A stretch of DNA of 64,000 bases from Microbacterium luteolum (GTDB lineage: Bacteria; Actinomycetota; Actinomycetes; Actinomycetales; Microbacteriaceae). Position 1 is the first letter of the stretch; every line of letters begins with the position of its first letter. The position numbers and the translations under genes are program-made. Of the stretch, positions 56,223-64,000 are shown in pieces. A model generated the notes under the pieces. It was given only the letters and a program-made list of their open reading frames with translations, was not told the origin of the DNA and ran no database searches. Where the stretch lies: positions 1,054,001-1,118,000 of the forward strand of contig NZ_BAAAUN010000001.1 of the NCBI RefSeq assembly GCF_039533965.1, read 5' to 3'.

Positions 56223-57210
56223 TCTGGCGAGCCCTCGGGTCGATGAAGCCATAGACGAGGTCCATGAAGAAGTTGGCCGCGAGCACCGTGATGGTGATCA
56301 CGAGGAACAGACCCTGCATCAGCGCGTAGTCGTTGTTGGTGACCGCCTGGAACATCAGCTTGCCGATGCCGGGGTACGTGAACACCTGCTCCATCACGAT
56401 GGAGCCCGAGACGACGAAGCCGAGGGTGATCGAGAAGCCGGCGATCGACGGGATCGCGGCATTCCGCGCGGCGTACGTGGTGAGGATGCGCCGCGGGCGA
56501 AGGCCTTTGGCCTCGGCCGTGAGGACGTAGTCCTCGGCGAGGGTCGCGACCATCATGTTGCGCATGCCGAACATCCAGCCGCCCACCGAGGAGATGACGA
56601 TGGTGATCGCCGGAAGGAGAGCATGCGAGAAGGCGTCGGTGAAGAACGCCCAGGTCGGCTCCGGCCCGTCGGGGAAGTCGAAGACGTCGTAGCCCCCGAA
56701 GAGCGGGAACCAGCCGAGCCCCACGGAGAACACCGCGACCAGGATCAGGGCCAACCAGAAATACGGGATCGACTGCAGCACGGTCGTCGCCGGGATCAGA
56801 TGATCGACCCAGGTCCCGCGCTTCCACCCTGCCCAGGCGCCGAGCGCGATGCCGAGGATGAACGAGATGACGGTCGCGGTACCCACCAGGACGAGGGTCC
56901 ACGGGATCGCGCCGGCGATGAGCTCGGTCACCGGGGTCGGATACTTCGTCACCGAGATACCGAGGTCGCCGCGGAACATGCGCGCCCAGTAGGAGAGGTA
57001 CTGCTCCCACAGCGAGGAGTCGTCGCCGCCCAGCAGGAGCTTGATGTTCCTGATGGTGGTCTCGGAGATCTCGCCGCCGGCCCGCTGCATCTTGGCGATC
57101 ATGATGTCGGCGGGGTTCCCCGGCATGAGCCGGGGAAGCAGGAAGTTGAGAGAGATCGCGGCCCAGAGCGTGAACGCGTAGAACCCGATTCTTCGTGCAT
57201 AGAACTTCAT
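56215..57210 (-). CDS. ABC transporter permease, OppB/DppB type
   Basis: 331 residues. RRIGFYAFTLWAAISLNFLLPRLMPGNPADIMI is the classical OppB N-terminus; the coupling loop is LAEDYVLTAEAKGLRPRRILTTYAARNAAIPSI, and the last helices GFVVSGSIVMEQVFTYPGIG are typical. Six transmembrane helices. The long N-terminal loop (residues ~30-85, with a QRAGGEISETTIRNIK stretch) resembles permeases annotated with oligosaccharide as well as peptide importers. Confidence 0.9.
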   Translation of the reverse strand: MKFYARRIGFYAFTLWAAISLNFLLPRLMPGNPADIMIAKMQRAGGEISETTIRNIKLLLGGDDSSLWEQYLSYWARMFRGDLGISVTKYPTPVTELIAGAIPWTLVLVGTATVISFILGIALGAWAGWKRGTWVDHLIPATTVLQSIPYFWLALILVAVFSVGLGWFPLFGGYDVFDFPDGPEPTWAFFTDAFSHALLPAITIVISSVGGWMFGMRNMMVATLAEDYVLTAEAKGLRPRRILTTYAARNAAIPSIAGFSITLGFVVSGSIVMEQVFTYPGIGKLMFQAVTNNDYALMQGLFLVITITVLAANFFMDLVYGFIDPRARQNV

Positions 57211-57242
57211 GTCACTGCTTCCTGCTTCCCCATCCCTTCGAA

Positions 57243-58934
57243 TTACTTAGCCGGCTGCAGCTGCGTCAGGACGTAGCCTGCCGCGATCGCACCCCAGGAC
57301 GGCGGGAAGGCGTACATCTCCTCCTCCGTCGGCCAACCCGTGAAGTCCTGCGTGTTGTAGAAGGTCTGCGTGGCGTTGATCACGAGCGGAATGTAGGGCA
57401 GGTCACGGACGATCTCGGTCTGGATCGTGCCGTACAGCTCCTTCTTCTCGGCCTCGTCGTTCGTGCTGATCGCCGACTGGATCGCGGCGTCGACGACGGG
57501 GTTGTCGTAGCGGCTGAAGTTCCAGCGTCCGGCGGGAACCTCGGTGCCGACGGGGCTGGTCGACTGGATCGCGGTGCCACCGACCCAGTCGCGGTAGATC
57601 TGGAACGGGTCGGCCACCGAGGTGCCGATCATGCCGCCGACGATGAGCTGGTACTCGCCGCCCTGACGGGAGTCCGAGAACTCCTGCCACTGCACGGTCG
57701 ACGCGGTGATCTTGATGCCCGCTGCCGCGGCCTGCTCGGCGATCAGCTTGGCGGCGTCGTTGTAGTCGGTCCAGCCGTCGACCGAGGTGAGCGTGAGCTC
57801 GAGCGGCACGCCGTCCTTCGCGTAGAAGTCGCCGTCCTTGACGTAGCCGGCGGCCTCGAGGATCTTGCCTGCCTCGGCGGCGTCCGCCTCCTGCGGGCTG
57901 ACCTCGTTGGCAGCATCCGCGACCCACTTCTCGTCGCGCGGGAGCAGCGCGTAGGTCGGCGAGATGTCGCCGGTGAGACCGACGAACGCCTTGTCCTTGA
58001 TCGCCGCACGATCGATCGCGACGTTGAGCGCCTGGCGCACGGCGACGTCGGTCTGCGGACCGGCGCAGCCGAGCTCGGCGTTCGAGCAGGTGTAGAGCAC
58101 GGTCGGGTCCTGCGGGGTGTTGACCCAGCTGATCTTGCCGTTGGCGGTCACGTCATCCGGGTTCGGGATGAACATGCCCGTCCAGTCGAGCTCACCCGCC
58201 GCGAGCAGGTCCTGTGCGGTCTGGTTGTTGTCGACGGCGATGTACTGGACCTTCTTCACACCGAGCTTGTCGGCGTCGCGGAAGTTCTCGTTCGCCACGA
58301 GCGTGTACGACTCGCTGGTGGTCTTGTCGACGACGTATGCGCCGGATCCGACCGGCTCCTCGTTCGCGAAGTTCGCGAAATCGGCGACGTCGGCCCAGAT
58401 GTGCTCGGGCAGGATGTAGGTCGAGCCGAGGCGCTGGAACTCGGTGGTGTACTGCGCGGCCGCGTAGGTGAGCACCACGGTGGTGTCGTCGGTGGCCTCG
58501 GCGGACACGAGTCCGTTGCCCTCGGGGTTGTTCGCCTCGTAATTGAAGGAGAACGCGACGTCCGCAGCGGTCAGCGGCTCGCCGTCGCTCCACTTGAGGT
58601 CGGGCTTGATGGTGATGGTGATCACCGTGCCGTCCTCGTTGTACTCGTACGAGTCGCCGATCAGGCCCACGGGCTCGGAGTCGGACGTCTTGTTGAAGAA
58701 GAACAGCGGCTCGTAGATGGGTCCGAGCGCGCCATGGAGCACGGTCGGTGCGAACGGGTTGTAGTTCGCGGTGATCGGGGTCTGGCTTCCGGCCCAGACC
58801 CGGAGGGCCCGGTCGCCATCGGCGTTGCCGTCATCGCCGCTGCCGCCGGTGCCACAGGCGGTGAGGCCCAGTGCCAGGACGGATGCCCCTGCGACGGCGG
58901 TGAGCGCGATCTTGCGCTTTCCGTTACGGATCAT
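57243..58934 (-). CDS. Family-5 ABC transporter substrate-binding lipoprotein
   Basis: 563 residues. Signal peptide with lipobox LTAC (Cys27). The SBP_bac_5 fold: NYNPFAPTVLHGALGPIYEPLFFFN, ITIKPDLKWSDGEPLTAADVAFSFNY, YILPEHIWADVADFANF, and VRQALNVAIDRAAI. The sequence after the linker (RVWAGSQTPITANYNPF) and permease features are compatible with either oligopeptide or oligosaccharide (e.g. beta-glucan fragment) import; I cannot decide. First gene of the second ABC operon. Confidence 0.9.
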   Translation of the reverse strand: MIRNGKRKIALTAVAGASVLALGLTACGTGGSGDDGNADGDRALRVWAGSQTPITANYNPFAPTVLHGALGPIYEPLFFFNKTSDSEPVGLIGDSYEYNEDGTVITITIKPDLKWSDGEPLTAADVAFSFNYEANNPEGNGLVSAEATDDTTVVLTYAAAQYTTEFQRLGSTYILPEHIWADVADFANFANEEPVGSGAYVVDKTTSESYTLVANENFRDADKLGVKKVQYIAVDNNQTAQDLLAAGELDWTGMFIPNPDDVTANGKISWVNTPQDPTVLYTCSNAELGCAGPQTDVAVRQALNVAIDRAAIKDKAFVGLTGDISPTYALLPRDEKWVADAANEVSPQEADAAEAGKILEAAGYVKDGDFYAKDGVPLELTLTSVDGWTDYNDAAKLIAEQAAAAGIKITASTVQWQEFSDSRQGGEYQLIVGGMIGTSVADPFQIYRDWVGGTAIQSTSPVGTEVPAGRWNFSRYDNPVVDAAIQSAISTNDEAEKKELYGTIQTEIVRDLPYIPLVINATQTFYNTQDFTGWPTEEEMYAFPPSWGAIAAGYVLTQLQPAK

Positions 58935-58988
58935 TCTTCTGTTTCCTCTCGGTGCTGCACTGCAGGAGGGATTTCTCCGGATGGAGCA

Positions 58989-59006
58989 GAACCCCGTCTG
59001 GGGTTC
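58989..59006. promoter_or_regulatory. Small hairpin in leader of second ABC operon
   Basis: GAACCCC (58989-58995) and GGGGTTC (59000-59006) are perfect 7-bp arms around GTCT, ~60 bases upstream of the binding-protein start. Could be an mRNA structure or operator half. Confidence 0.3.
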
Positions 59007-59040
59007 GTGGAAACCCGGGAGGAGCTGGTGGGCCGACCTC

Positions 59041-59077
59041 GCAGGGTTTGTTAGGACAGTAACCTAACAAACCCTGC
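59041..59077. promoter_or_regulatory. Long perfect inverted repeat between ABC operon and nrtR
   Basis: GCAGGGTTTGTTAGG (59041-59055) and CCTAACAAACCCTGC (59063-59077) are perfect 15-bp arms around ACAGTAA. It lies 107 bases upstream of the second ABC operon and 123 bases upstream of nrtR. AT-richer than its surroundings; candidate operator for a repressor of the importer, or a 5'-UTR hairpin. Confidence 0.5.
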
Positions 59078-59149
59078 CGCGGCGGACAAGCCTCCACCCG
59101 GTCGGGAGATAACGTTTCGGACTCGACGGGAATTCTCGTCATCTGCACC

Positions 59150-59199
59150 CACTAAGGGTCAGAAGGACACTAAGATCGATCTCGGAGGTTAAGGTAACC
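59150..59199 (+). promoter_or_regulatory. Candidate NrtR operator region of the nad operon
   Basis: CACTAAG occurs at 59150-59156 and again at 59168-59174 (18 bases apart), and GGTTA-AGG-TAACC (59187-59199) is an inverted repeat overlapping the ribosome-binding site GGAGG (59184-59188). AGGACACTAA (59165-59173) also resembles AGGACAGTAA in the loop of the 59041-59077 repeat. TAAGAT (59171-59176) could be a -10. NrtR autoregulation of nad genes is established in other bacteria; these sites are inferred. Confidence 0.4.
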
Positions 59200-59916
59200 A
59201 TGACTCAAACTCGCGGCATCCGGGTCGCCGGCTCGACGGTGATCCTCACGCTGCGCCGTGCGGAGAACGGCGCAGCGGTCCTGTCGCTGCCGCTGGTGCT
59301 GCGCACGCGCGAACCCTTCGCGCACCAGTGGGCACTGCCGGGCGGCTGGCTCACCGCCGACGAATCGCCGGTCGACGCCGCGGCCCGCACGCTCGCCGAG
59401 ACCACCGGCCTCGCACCCAGCTATCTCGAGCAGCTCTACGCCTTCGGCGCCGTCGACCGCTCCCCCACCCGCGTCGTGTCGATCGTCTACTGGGCACTGC
59501 TCCGCCAGGACGATGTGGTGGCGCAGAGCGCGGCGCACATCGCCTCCGGACGCGCGCCGGAGAACGTGCAGTGGTTCGACGTCGACGCCCTGCCTCCGCT
59601 CGCGTTCGACCACGCGAAGATCATCGAGTACGCGCTCTGGCGCCTGCGCAACAAGGTCGGCTACAGCCGCGTCGCGCACGGGTTCCTCCCCGCCGAGTTC
59701 ACGCTCGCCGATCTTCGGGAGGCTTACGAGGCGATCCTCGGAAAGCAGCTCGACCCCGCCAACTTCCGTCGCCAGGTGGAGGCGACGGGCAACCTCCTCC
59801 CCACCGAGCGCTTCCGCACCGGGAGCCACCGACCTGCACGTCTGTACCGCTACAACACCGATGTCGAGCTGGCCGACCGCGGCCCTCTCGGTTCCGAAGA
59901 AACGAGCACCCGATGA
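59200..59916 (+). CDS. nrtR: NrtR-family NAD metabolism regulator (Nudix-fold sensor + winged helix)
   Basis: 238 residues. An N-terminal Nudix-like domain (~1-150) carries a degenerate Nudix box: GWLTADESPVDAAARTLAETTGL lacks the RE and EE of the hydrolase signature (RT and ET instead), as expected of an ADP-ribose-sensing regulator. The C-terminal winged-helix part has FLPAEFTLADLREAYEAILGKQLDPANFRRQV. Position directly upstream of nadABC supports the role of repressor of NAD synthesis. The ATG is preceded by GGAGG. Confidence 0.88.
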   Translation: MTQTRGIRVAGSTVILTLRRAENGAAVLSLPLVLRTREPFAHQWALPGGWLTADESPVDAAARTLAETTGLAPSYLEQLYAFGAVDRSPTRVVSIVYWALLRQDDVVAQSAAHIASGRAPENVQWFDVDALPPLAFDHAKIIEYALWRLRNKVGYSRVAHGFLPAEFTLADLREAYEAILGKQLDPANFRRQVEATGNLLPTERFRTGSHRPARLYRYNTDVELADRGPLGSEETSTR

Positions 59917-61250
59917 GCATCACCTTCGTCCCGACGCCCGCGGTTCCGCCCCTGGATCCCTCCGTCGACCACGCGATCCAGGCGATCGTCGAGGGAGCGT
60001 CGACCGACGCGACCTGTGCGACCGACCTCGCCGCCGGCCCCTGGGACTTCGACGCCAGGCCCGGCTACGGCCCCGGGTCCTCCATGGGCGACGTCATCCC
60101 GACCGGTGCCCCGCGCCAGGGCGAGCTCCCCGCCGCCTATCGCGAAGCGGATGAGAGCGAGCTCGATGAGCGCATCCGTTCCGCGAAGGCGACCCTCGGC
60201 GATCGCGTCGTGATCCTCGGCCACTTCTACCAGCGCGAGGAGGTCGTGCAGCATGCGGACTACGTGGGCGATTCGTTCCAGCTCGCGACGGCAGCCAAGG
60301 GCAGGACGGATGCCGAGGCGATCGTGTTCTGCGGCGTCCACTTCATGGCCGAGACAGCCGACCTGCTCTCGCAGCCCGATCAGGCCGTGATCCTGCCGAA
60401 CCTGGCTGCGGGATGCTCGATGGCCGACATGGCCGACATCGACCAGGTCGAGGAGTGCTGGGAGCAGCTGGCCGATGTCCTCGGCGATCTGGACACCCCC
60501 GACGCCGACGGCCGGGTGCCCGTGATCCCCGTCACGTACATGAACTCCTCCGCGGCGATCAAGGGCTTCGTCGGGCGCCACGGCGGCATCGTCTGCACAT
60601 CGTCGAACGCCGAGACGGTGCTCGAGTGGGCGTTCGAACGCGGTCAGCGCGTCCTGTTCTTCCCCGACCAGCACCTCGGTCGCAACACGGCGAAGGCGAT
60701 GGGCGTGCCGCTCGAGCAGATGCCGATGTGGAATCCGCGTCGGCCGCTGGGCGGCTCCTCTGCGGCCGAACTCGTCGATTCGCGCGTCATCCTGTGGCAC
60801 GGCTTCTGCTCCGTGCACCGTCGTTTCACCGTGGCGCAGATCGATCAGGCACGCGCGGAGCACCCCGGCGTGCGGGTGATCGTGCACCCGGAATGCCCGA
60901 TGGAGGTCGTCGACGCCGCCGACGAGGCCGGATCCACCGACTACATCCGCCGCGCGATCGACGGCGCAACGGAACCGACCACCTTCGCGATCGGGACCGA
61001 GATCAACCTCGTCCGCCGCCTCGCGGCCCAGTACCCGCAGCACGAGATCTTCTGCCTCGACCCGGTGGTGTGCCCGTGCTCCACGATGTACCGCATCCAC
61101 CCCGGATACCTGGCCTGGGTGCTCGAGGAGCTCGTCGCGGGACGAACGCCCAACCGCATCACGGTGTCAGCCGACGTCGCGGATCCCGCGCGCGTGGCCC
61201 TGGAGCGGATGCTGGCGGCGAAGCCGCCCGTGACGGTCGGCGCGCGATGA
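59913..61250 (+). CDS. nadA: Quinolinate synthase
   Basis: 445 residues from ATG 59913 overlapping the nrtR stop (ATGA). NadA motifs: VVILGHFYQREEVVQHADYVGDSFQLATAA, VFCGVHFMAETADLL, MNSSAAIKGFVGRHGGIVCTSSNAETVL, WHGFCSVHRRF, HPECPMEVVDAADEAGSTDYI and DPVVCPCSTMYRIHP. The conserved Cys residues hold the 4Fe-4S cluster. Condenses iminoaspartate with dihydroxyacetone phosphate. The first ~70 residues are an actinobacterial extension. Confidence 0.95.
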   Translation: MSITFVPTPAVPPLDPSVDHAIQAIVEGASTDATCATDLAAGPWDFDARPGYGPGSSMGDVIPTGAPRQGELPAAYREADESELDERIRSAKATLGDRVVILGHFYQREEVVQHADYVGDSFQLATAAKGRTDAEAIVFCGVHFMAETADLLSQPDQAVILPNLAAGCSMADMADIDQVEECWEQLADVLGDLDTPDADGRVPVIPVTYMNSSAAIKGFVGRHGGIVCTSSNAETVLEWAFERGQRVLFFPDQHLGRNTAKAMGVPLEQMPMWNPRRPLGGSSAAELVDSRVILWHGFCSVHRRFTVAQIDQARAEHPGVRVIVHPECPMEVVDAADEAGSTDYIRRAIDGATEPTTFAIGTEINLVRRLAAQYPQHEIFCLDPVVCPCSTMYRIHPGYLAWVLEELVAGRTPNRITVSADVADPARVALERMLAAKPPVTVGAR

Positions 61251-62782
61251 ACGTCCTGGTGGTCGGCTCCGGCATCGCCGGACTCACCGCGGCTCTCCAC
61301 GCGCGGGAGGCCGGGCATGCTGTCACGGTCGTCACGAAGGGCGCACTCGGCGACGGCAGCACCGGTTACGCACAGGGCGGCGTAGCCGGGGTCTACGGCG
61401 CCGGCGACTCGGCGGAGCAGCACGCGGCCGACACTCTGGCCGCCGGCGCGGGGCTCTCGGAGGAGGCGGCCGTCGAAGCCCTCGTCGCGGACGGGGCCGA
61501 CCGGATCGCCGAGCTGATCGCCCGCGGCGTCGCGTTCGACCGCGACGCGGACGGCATGCTGCTGCTCGGTCGTGAGGCCGCGCACAGCCACGCCCGCATC
61601 GTGCACGCCGGCGGAGACGCCACGGGAGCAGCGATCTCCCGCGCGCTCGTCGCAGCGGTGCGTCGCGCGACGATCGACGTGATCGAGCACGCGTTCGTGT
61701 CCGACCTCATCGTGAGCGACGGCGCGGTGCGCGGCATCCGCCTGCTCATCCGTGATTCCGCGGGGAACGCGACAGCATCCGAGCTCACGGCCGACGCCGT
61801 GATCCTCGCCACCGGCGGAGCAGGGCACCTCTACGCGCACACGACGAATCCCGTCGGGACCACGGGTGACGGCATCGCCGCCGCCCTGCGCGCCGGCGCG
61901 GAGGTCGACGATCTGGAGTTCGTCCAGTTCCACCCGACGATCCTCGCCGACAACCCCGCCTTCCTGATCTCCGAGGCCGTGCGCGGGGAAGGCGCCACGC
62001 TGATCGACGACGACGGTCGACGGTTCGTCTTCGACAGCCACCCCGACGGCGAGCTGGCACCGCGCGACGTGGTCTCCCGGGCGATCGCCCGCCGGGCCGC
62101 GGCGCAGGGTGGTCCGGTGCGCCTGGATGCCGCGATGCTCGGAGCCGCGACGCTCGCCGCGCGTTTCCCGACCATCGACAGGGTGACGCGCGAGCGCGGC
62201 TTCGACTGGTCGACCGACCCCATCCCGGTGACACCCGCCGCCCACTACCTGATGGGCGGCGTCGTCACCGACCTGCACGGTCGGAGCACGATCCCCGGGC
62301 TCTTCGCCGTCGGCGAGGTCGCGCGCACCGGCGTGCACGGAGCCAACCGCCTGGCATCCAACTCCCTGCTCGAGGGCGCCGTCTTCGGTGCTCGCGCTGC
62401 GGCGGCGCTCGGTGCCCCCTGGCCGGGATCCCCCACCCTGGGGTCGCGGGAATCAACCGATCCGGCGCCGGCATCCGTGGAATATCGCGACGGGAGCGAG
62501 GTCCCGGACTTCTCCCGCGCGGCTCTGCAGCAGCTGATGTGGAGCGACGTCGGACTCCTGCGCACCTCCGAGGGTCTTCGGAACGCCCTCGACACCGTGC
62601 AGGCATGGCGCCTCGCTGCACCCGCGCCCCGCACCGTCGGCGAGCACGAGGACGCCAACCTGCTGCTGCTGGCCGAGGCAACGGCATCCGCCGCCCTGGC
62701 GCGCACCGGCTCCGTCGGCGCCCACTACCGGCTCACGGATGCCGAAGCCCGCACCGCCGCACCGATCCTGGAGACCGTCTGA
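61247..62782 (+). CDS. nadB: L-aspartate oxidase
   Basis: 511 residues. FAD-binding N-terminus NVLVVGSGIAGLTAALHA (~2-19), TKGALGDGSTGYAQGGVAGV, AHSHARIVHAGGDATGAAIS, LATGGAGHLYAHTTNPVGTTGDG, and the active-site region RGEGATLIDDDGRRF, HYLMGGVVTDLHGRSTIPGLFAVGEVARTGVHGANRLASNSLLEG. Oxidises aspartate to iminoaspartate for NadA. ATGA overlap with nadA, TGATG overlap with nadC. Confidence 0.95.
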   Translation: MNVLVVGSGIAGLTAALHAREAGHAVTVVTKGALGDGSTGYAQGGVAGVYGAGDSAEQHAADTLAAGAGLSEEAAVEALVADGADRIAELIARGVAFDRDADGMLLLGREAAHSHARIVHAGGDATGAAISRALVAAVRRATIDVIEHAFVSDLIVSDGAVRGIRLLIRDSAGNATASELTADAVILATGGAGHLYAHTTNPVGTTGDGIAAALRAGAEVDDLEFVQFHPTILADNPAFLISEAVRGEGATLIDDDGRRFVFDSHPDGELAPRDVVSRAIARRAAAQGGPVRLDAAMLGAATLAARFPTIDRVTRERGFDWSTDPIPVTPAAHYLMGGVVTDLHGRSTIPGLFAVGEVARTGVHGANRLASNSLLEGAVFGARAAAALGAPWPGSPTLGSRESTDPAPASVEYRDGSEVPDFSRAALQQLMWSDVGLLRTSEGLRNALDTVQAWRLAAPAPRTVGEHEDANLLLLAEATASAALARTGSVGAHYRLTDAEARTAAPILETV

Positions 62783-63633
62783 TGCTCACACCCGCCATCC
62801 TCACGCGCGTCGTCGGCGCCGCCCTCGAGGAGGACGCTCCCTGGGGCGACCTGACCAGCGCGACCCTGCTTCCCGCGGAGGCCACCGCCACGGCCGATCT
62901 CGTCGCGCGCGAGGCGGGCGTCTTCAGCGGCGGCGAGGTCTTCTCGACGGCCTTCGCCCTCACCGACCCCGCGCTCACGGTCGACCTGCACGTGGGCGAC
63001 GGCGACGAGTTCGCCGCCGGCGACGTGCTCGCCTCGGTCTCGGGTTCGGCGCGCAGCATCCTCACCGCCGAGCGCGTGGCCCTGAACTTCGCCCAGCGGA
63101 TGAGCGGCATCGCGACGCTGACCGCGGCCTATGTGCGCGCCGTCGAGGGCACCGGCGCGCGTATCGCCGACACCCGCAAGACCACGCCGGGACTCCGCGC
63201 CTTCGAGAGGCATGCCGTCGTGTCGGGCGGAGCGCGCAATCACCGCTACTCGCTGTCGGATGCCGTGATGGCCAAGGACAACCACCTCGCGGTGCTGAAG
63301 CGTTCCGGCGCCGACCTTGCGACGTCGCTCCGCGATGCGCTGTCCCGACTGCCGCACACCACGCATGTCGTCGTCGAGGTCGATCGCCTCGACCAGATCC
63401 CGGCGGTCCTCGACGGCGGCGCGCACACCGTGCTGCTCGACAACTTCTCGCTCGACGACCTGCGCGCGGGCGTCGAGCTGATCGGCGACAGGGCTACGGT
63501 CGAGGCCTCCGGGGGTGTGAACCTCGACACCGTGCACGACATCGCTGCAACCGGCGTCGACGTGATCTCGGTCGGGGCGCTGACCCACTCGGCGAGGGCC
63601 CTCGATCTCGGCCTCGACCTGCGGATCGACTGA
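62782..63633 (+). CDS. nadC: Quinolinate phosphoribosyltransferase (nicotinate-nucleotide pyrophosphorylase)
   Basis: 283 residues. EEDAPWGDLTSATLLP, RVALNFAQRMSGIATLTAAYV, ADTRKTTPGLRAFERHAVVSGGARNHRYSLSDAVMAKDNHL (substrate-binding Arg/Lys/His), EVDRLDQI, and VEASGGVNLDTVHDIAATGVDVISVGALTHS are all present. Forms nicotinate mononucleotide from quinolinate and PRPP. Full length. Confidence 0.95.
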   Translation: MLTPAILTRVVGAALEEDAPWGDLTSATLLPAEATATADLVAREAGVFSGGEVFSTAFALTDPALTVDLHVGDGDEFAAGDVLASVSGSARSILTAERVALNFAQRMSGIATLTAAYVRAVEGTGARIADTRKTTPGLRAFERHAVVSGGARNHRYSLSDAVMAKDNHLAVLKRSGADLATSLRDALSRLPHTTHVVVEVDRLDQIPAVLDGGAHTVLLDNFSLDDLRAGVELIGDRATVEASGGVNLDTVHDIAATGVDVISVGALTHSARALDLGLDLRID

Positions 63634-63638
63634 GCATC

Positions 63639-64000
63639 GTGCTGTACCTCGATCACGCCGCCACCTCTCCGGTCAGACCGGAGGTGCTCGAGGCGATGCA
63701 CCCCTACCTCACCGCGGTGTTCGGGAACCCGTCCAGCCACCACACGGCCGGCGAAGCGGCGGCGAGCGCCCTCGACGACGCCCGGGCTCGGGTGGCGAGC
63801 GTGCTCGGCATGCGTCGCGGCGACGTGGTGTTCACCGCGGGCGGCACCGAGGCGAACAACCTCGCGGTCAAGGGCATCGTGCTCGCGGCGCTCGACAGCG
63901 GGCGGCGACACCTCGTGGTGTCCCCCATCGAGCACGAGTCGATCCTCGAGTCCGCCGACTATCTCAGCCGCTTCCACGCGGTCTCCGTCACGAGGCTCCG
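63639..64000 (+). CDS. Cysteine desulfurase, NifS-like, N-terminal part
   Basis: GTG 63639, five bases past the nadC stop; the gene continues past the right edge. The ~121 visible residues begin MLYLDHAATSPVRPEVLEAM and include NPSSHHTAGEAAASALDDARARVASVLG, VFTAGGTEANNLAVKGIV and HLVVSPIEHESILESA (PLP-binding His). The catalytic Lys and Cys are outside the window. A NifS homologue in a nad operon is thought to assemble the NadA cluster. Confidence 0.9.
   Translation, partial: MLYLDHAATSPVRPEVLEAMHPYLTAVFGNPSSHHTAGEAAASALDDARARVASVLGMRRGDVVFTAGGTEANNLAVKGIVLAALDSGRRHLVVSPIEHESILESADYLSRFHAVSVTRL

Overview
The window is a densely packed, very GC-rich (about 70% by eye) bacterial chromosome segment. 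It most resembles an actinobacterium of the family Microbacteriaceae, probably Microbacterium or a close relative. Supporting signs are an adjacent AdnA/AdnB helicase-nuclease pair, DUF3107 and DUF3117 mini-proteins, an actinobacterial-type DapD, frequent GTG starts and ATGA overlaps, a peptidoglycan-associated APF-like protein, and gene neighbourhoods that (from memory) echo two conserved mycobacterial regions, around Rv3199c-Rv3211 and Rv1201c-Rv1232c. No rRNA, tRNA, prophage, IS transposase or CRISPR array was seen. This is mostly a core chromosomal region.

Layout. 1-12 kb: partial nudC, a degenerate phosphotransferase-fold protein, adnB and adnA, DUF3107, two small membrane proteins, a ferritin-like protein and an RhlE-like DEAD-box helicase. 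12-19.7 kb: DUF817 membrane protein, PHP phosphoesterase, endonuclease/exonuclease/phosphatase-family protein, Xaa-Pro aminopeptidase, a second phosphotransferase (with intact motifs), VOC protein, alpha/beta hydrolase, DUF4870 and a stress-type membrane protein. 19.8-25.2 kb: soluble PRC-MgtE-CBS protein, DUF1003, Mrp ATPase, TatB-like protein, O-methyltransferase, DUF3117. 25.3-34 kb: GT-C-like membrane protein, the lysine/diaminopimelate genes dapE, dapD and dapC, a second DEAD-box helicase, citrate synthase and a 7Fe ferredoxin. 34-43 kb: azlCD with a divergent XRE-cupin regulator, an MFS exporter coupled to glutaminase, APF-like protein, typA/bipA, a CPBP-family protein. 43-59 kb: two complete peptide-type (SBP_bac_5/OppBCDF) ABC operons flanking the glycine-cleavage operon gcvT-gcvH-gcvP. 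59-64 kb: NrtR-type regulator, nadA-nadB-nadC and the start of a NifS-like cysteine desulfurase.

How genes work together. AdnA and AdnB should form the heterodimeric motor-nuclease that resects double-strand breaks. gcvTHP converts glycine to one-carbon units under a tandem glycine riboswitch. The nad operon makes NAD de novo from aspartate; the cysteine desulfurase plausibly supplies sulfur for the NadA 4Fe-4S cluster and NrtR plausibly senses NAD status. The two peptide-type importers could bring in peptides or oligosaccharides.

The most unusual signals are: (1) the two glycine aptamers upstream of gcvT are separated by about 165 nt of palindromic, repeat-like sequence; (2) a 24-bp dispersed-repeat-like sequence is read in frame inside gcvH and adds exactly eight residues (GPSTGSGT) next to the protein's N-terminal strands; (3) a 7-C run in the second DEAD-box helicase shifts its Arg/Gly/Gln-rich tail out of frame; (4) the phosphotransferase-fold protein beside adnB has lost its catalytic Asp motif; (5) a near-perfect 15-bp-arm inverted repeat lies between the second ABC operon and nrtR; (6) the octamer CGGATGCC/GGCATCCG appears strongly over-represented, using otherwise uncommon codons.
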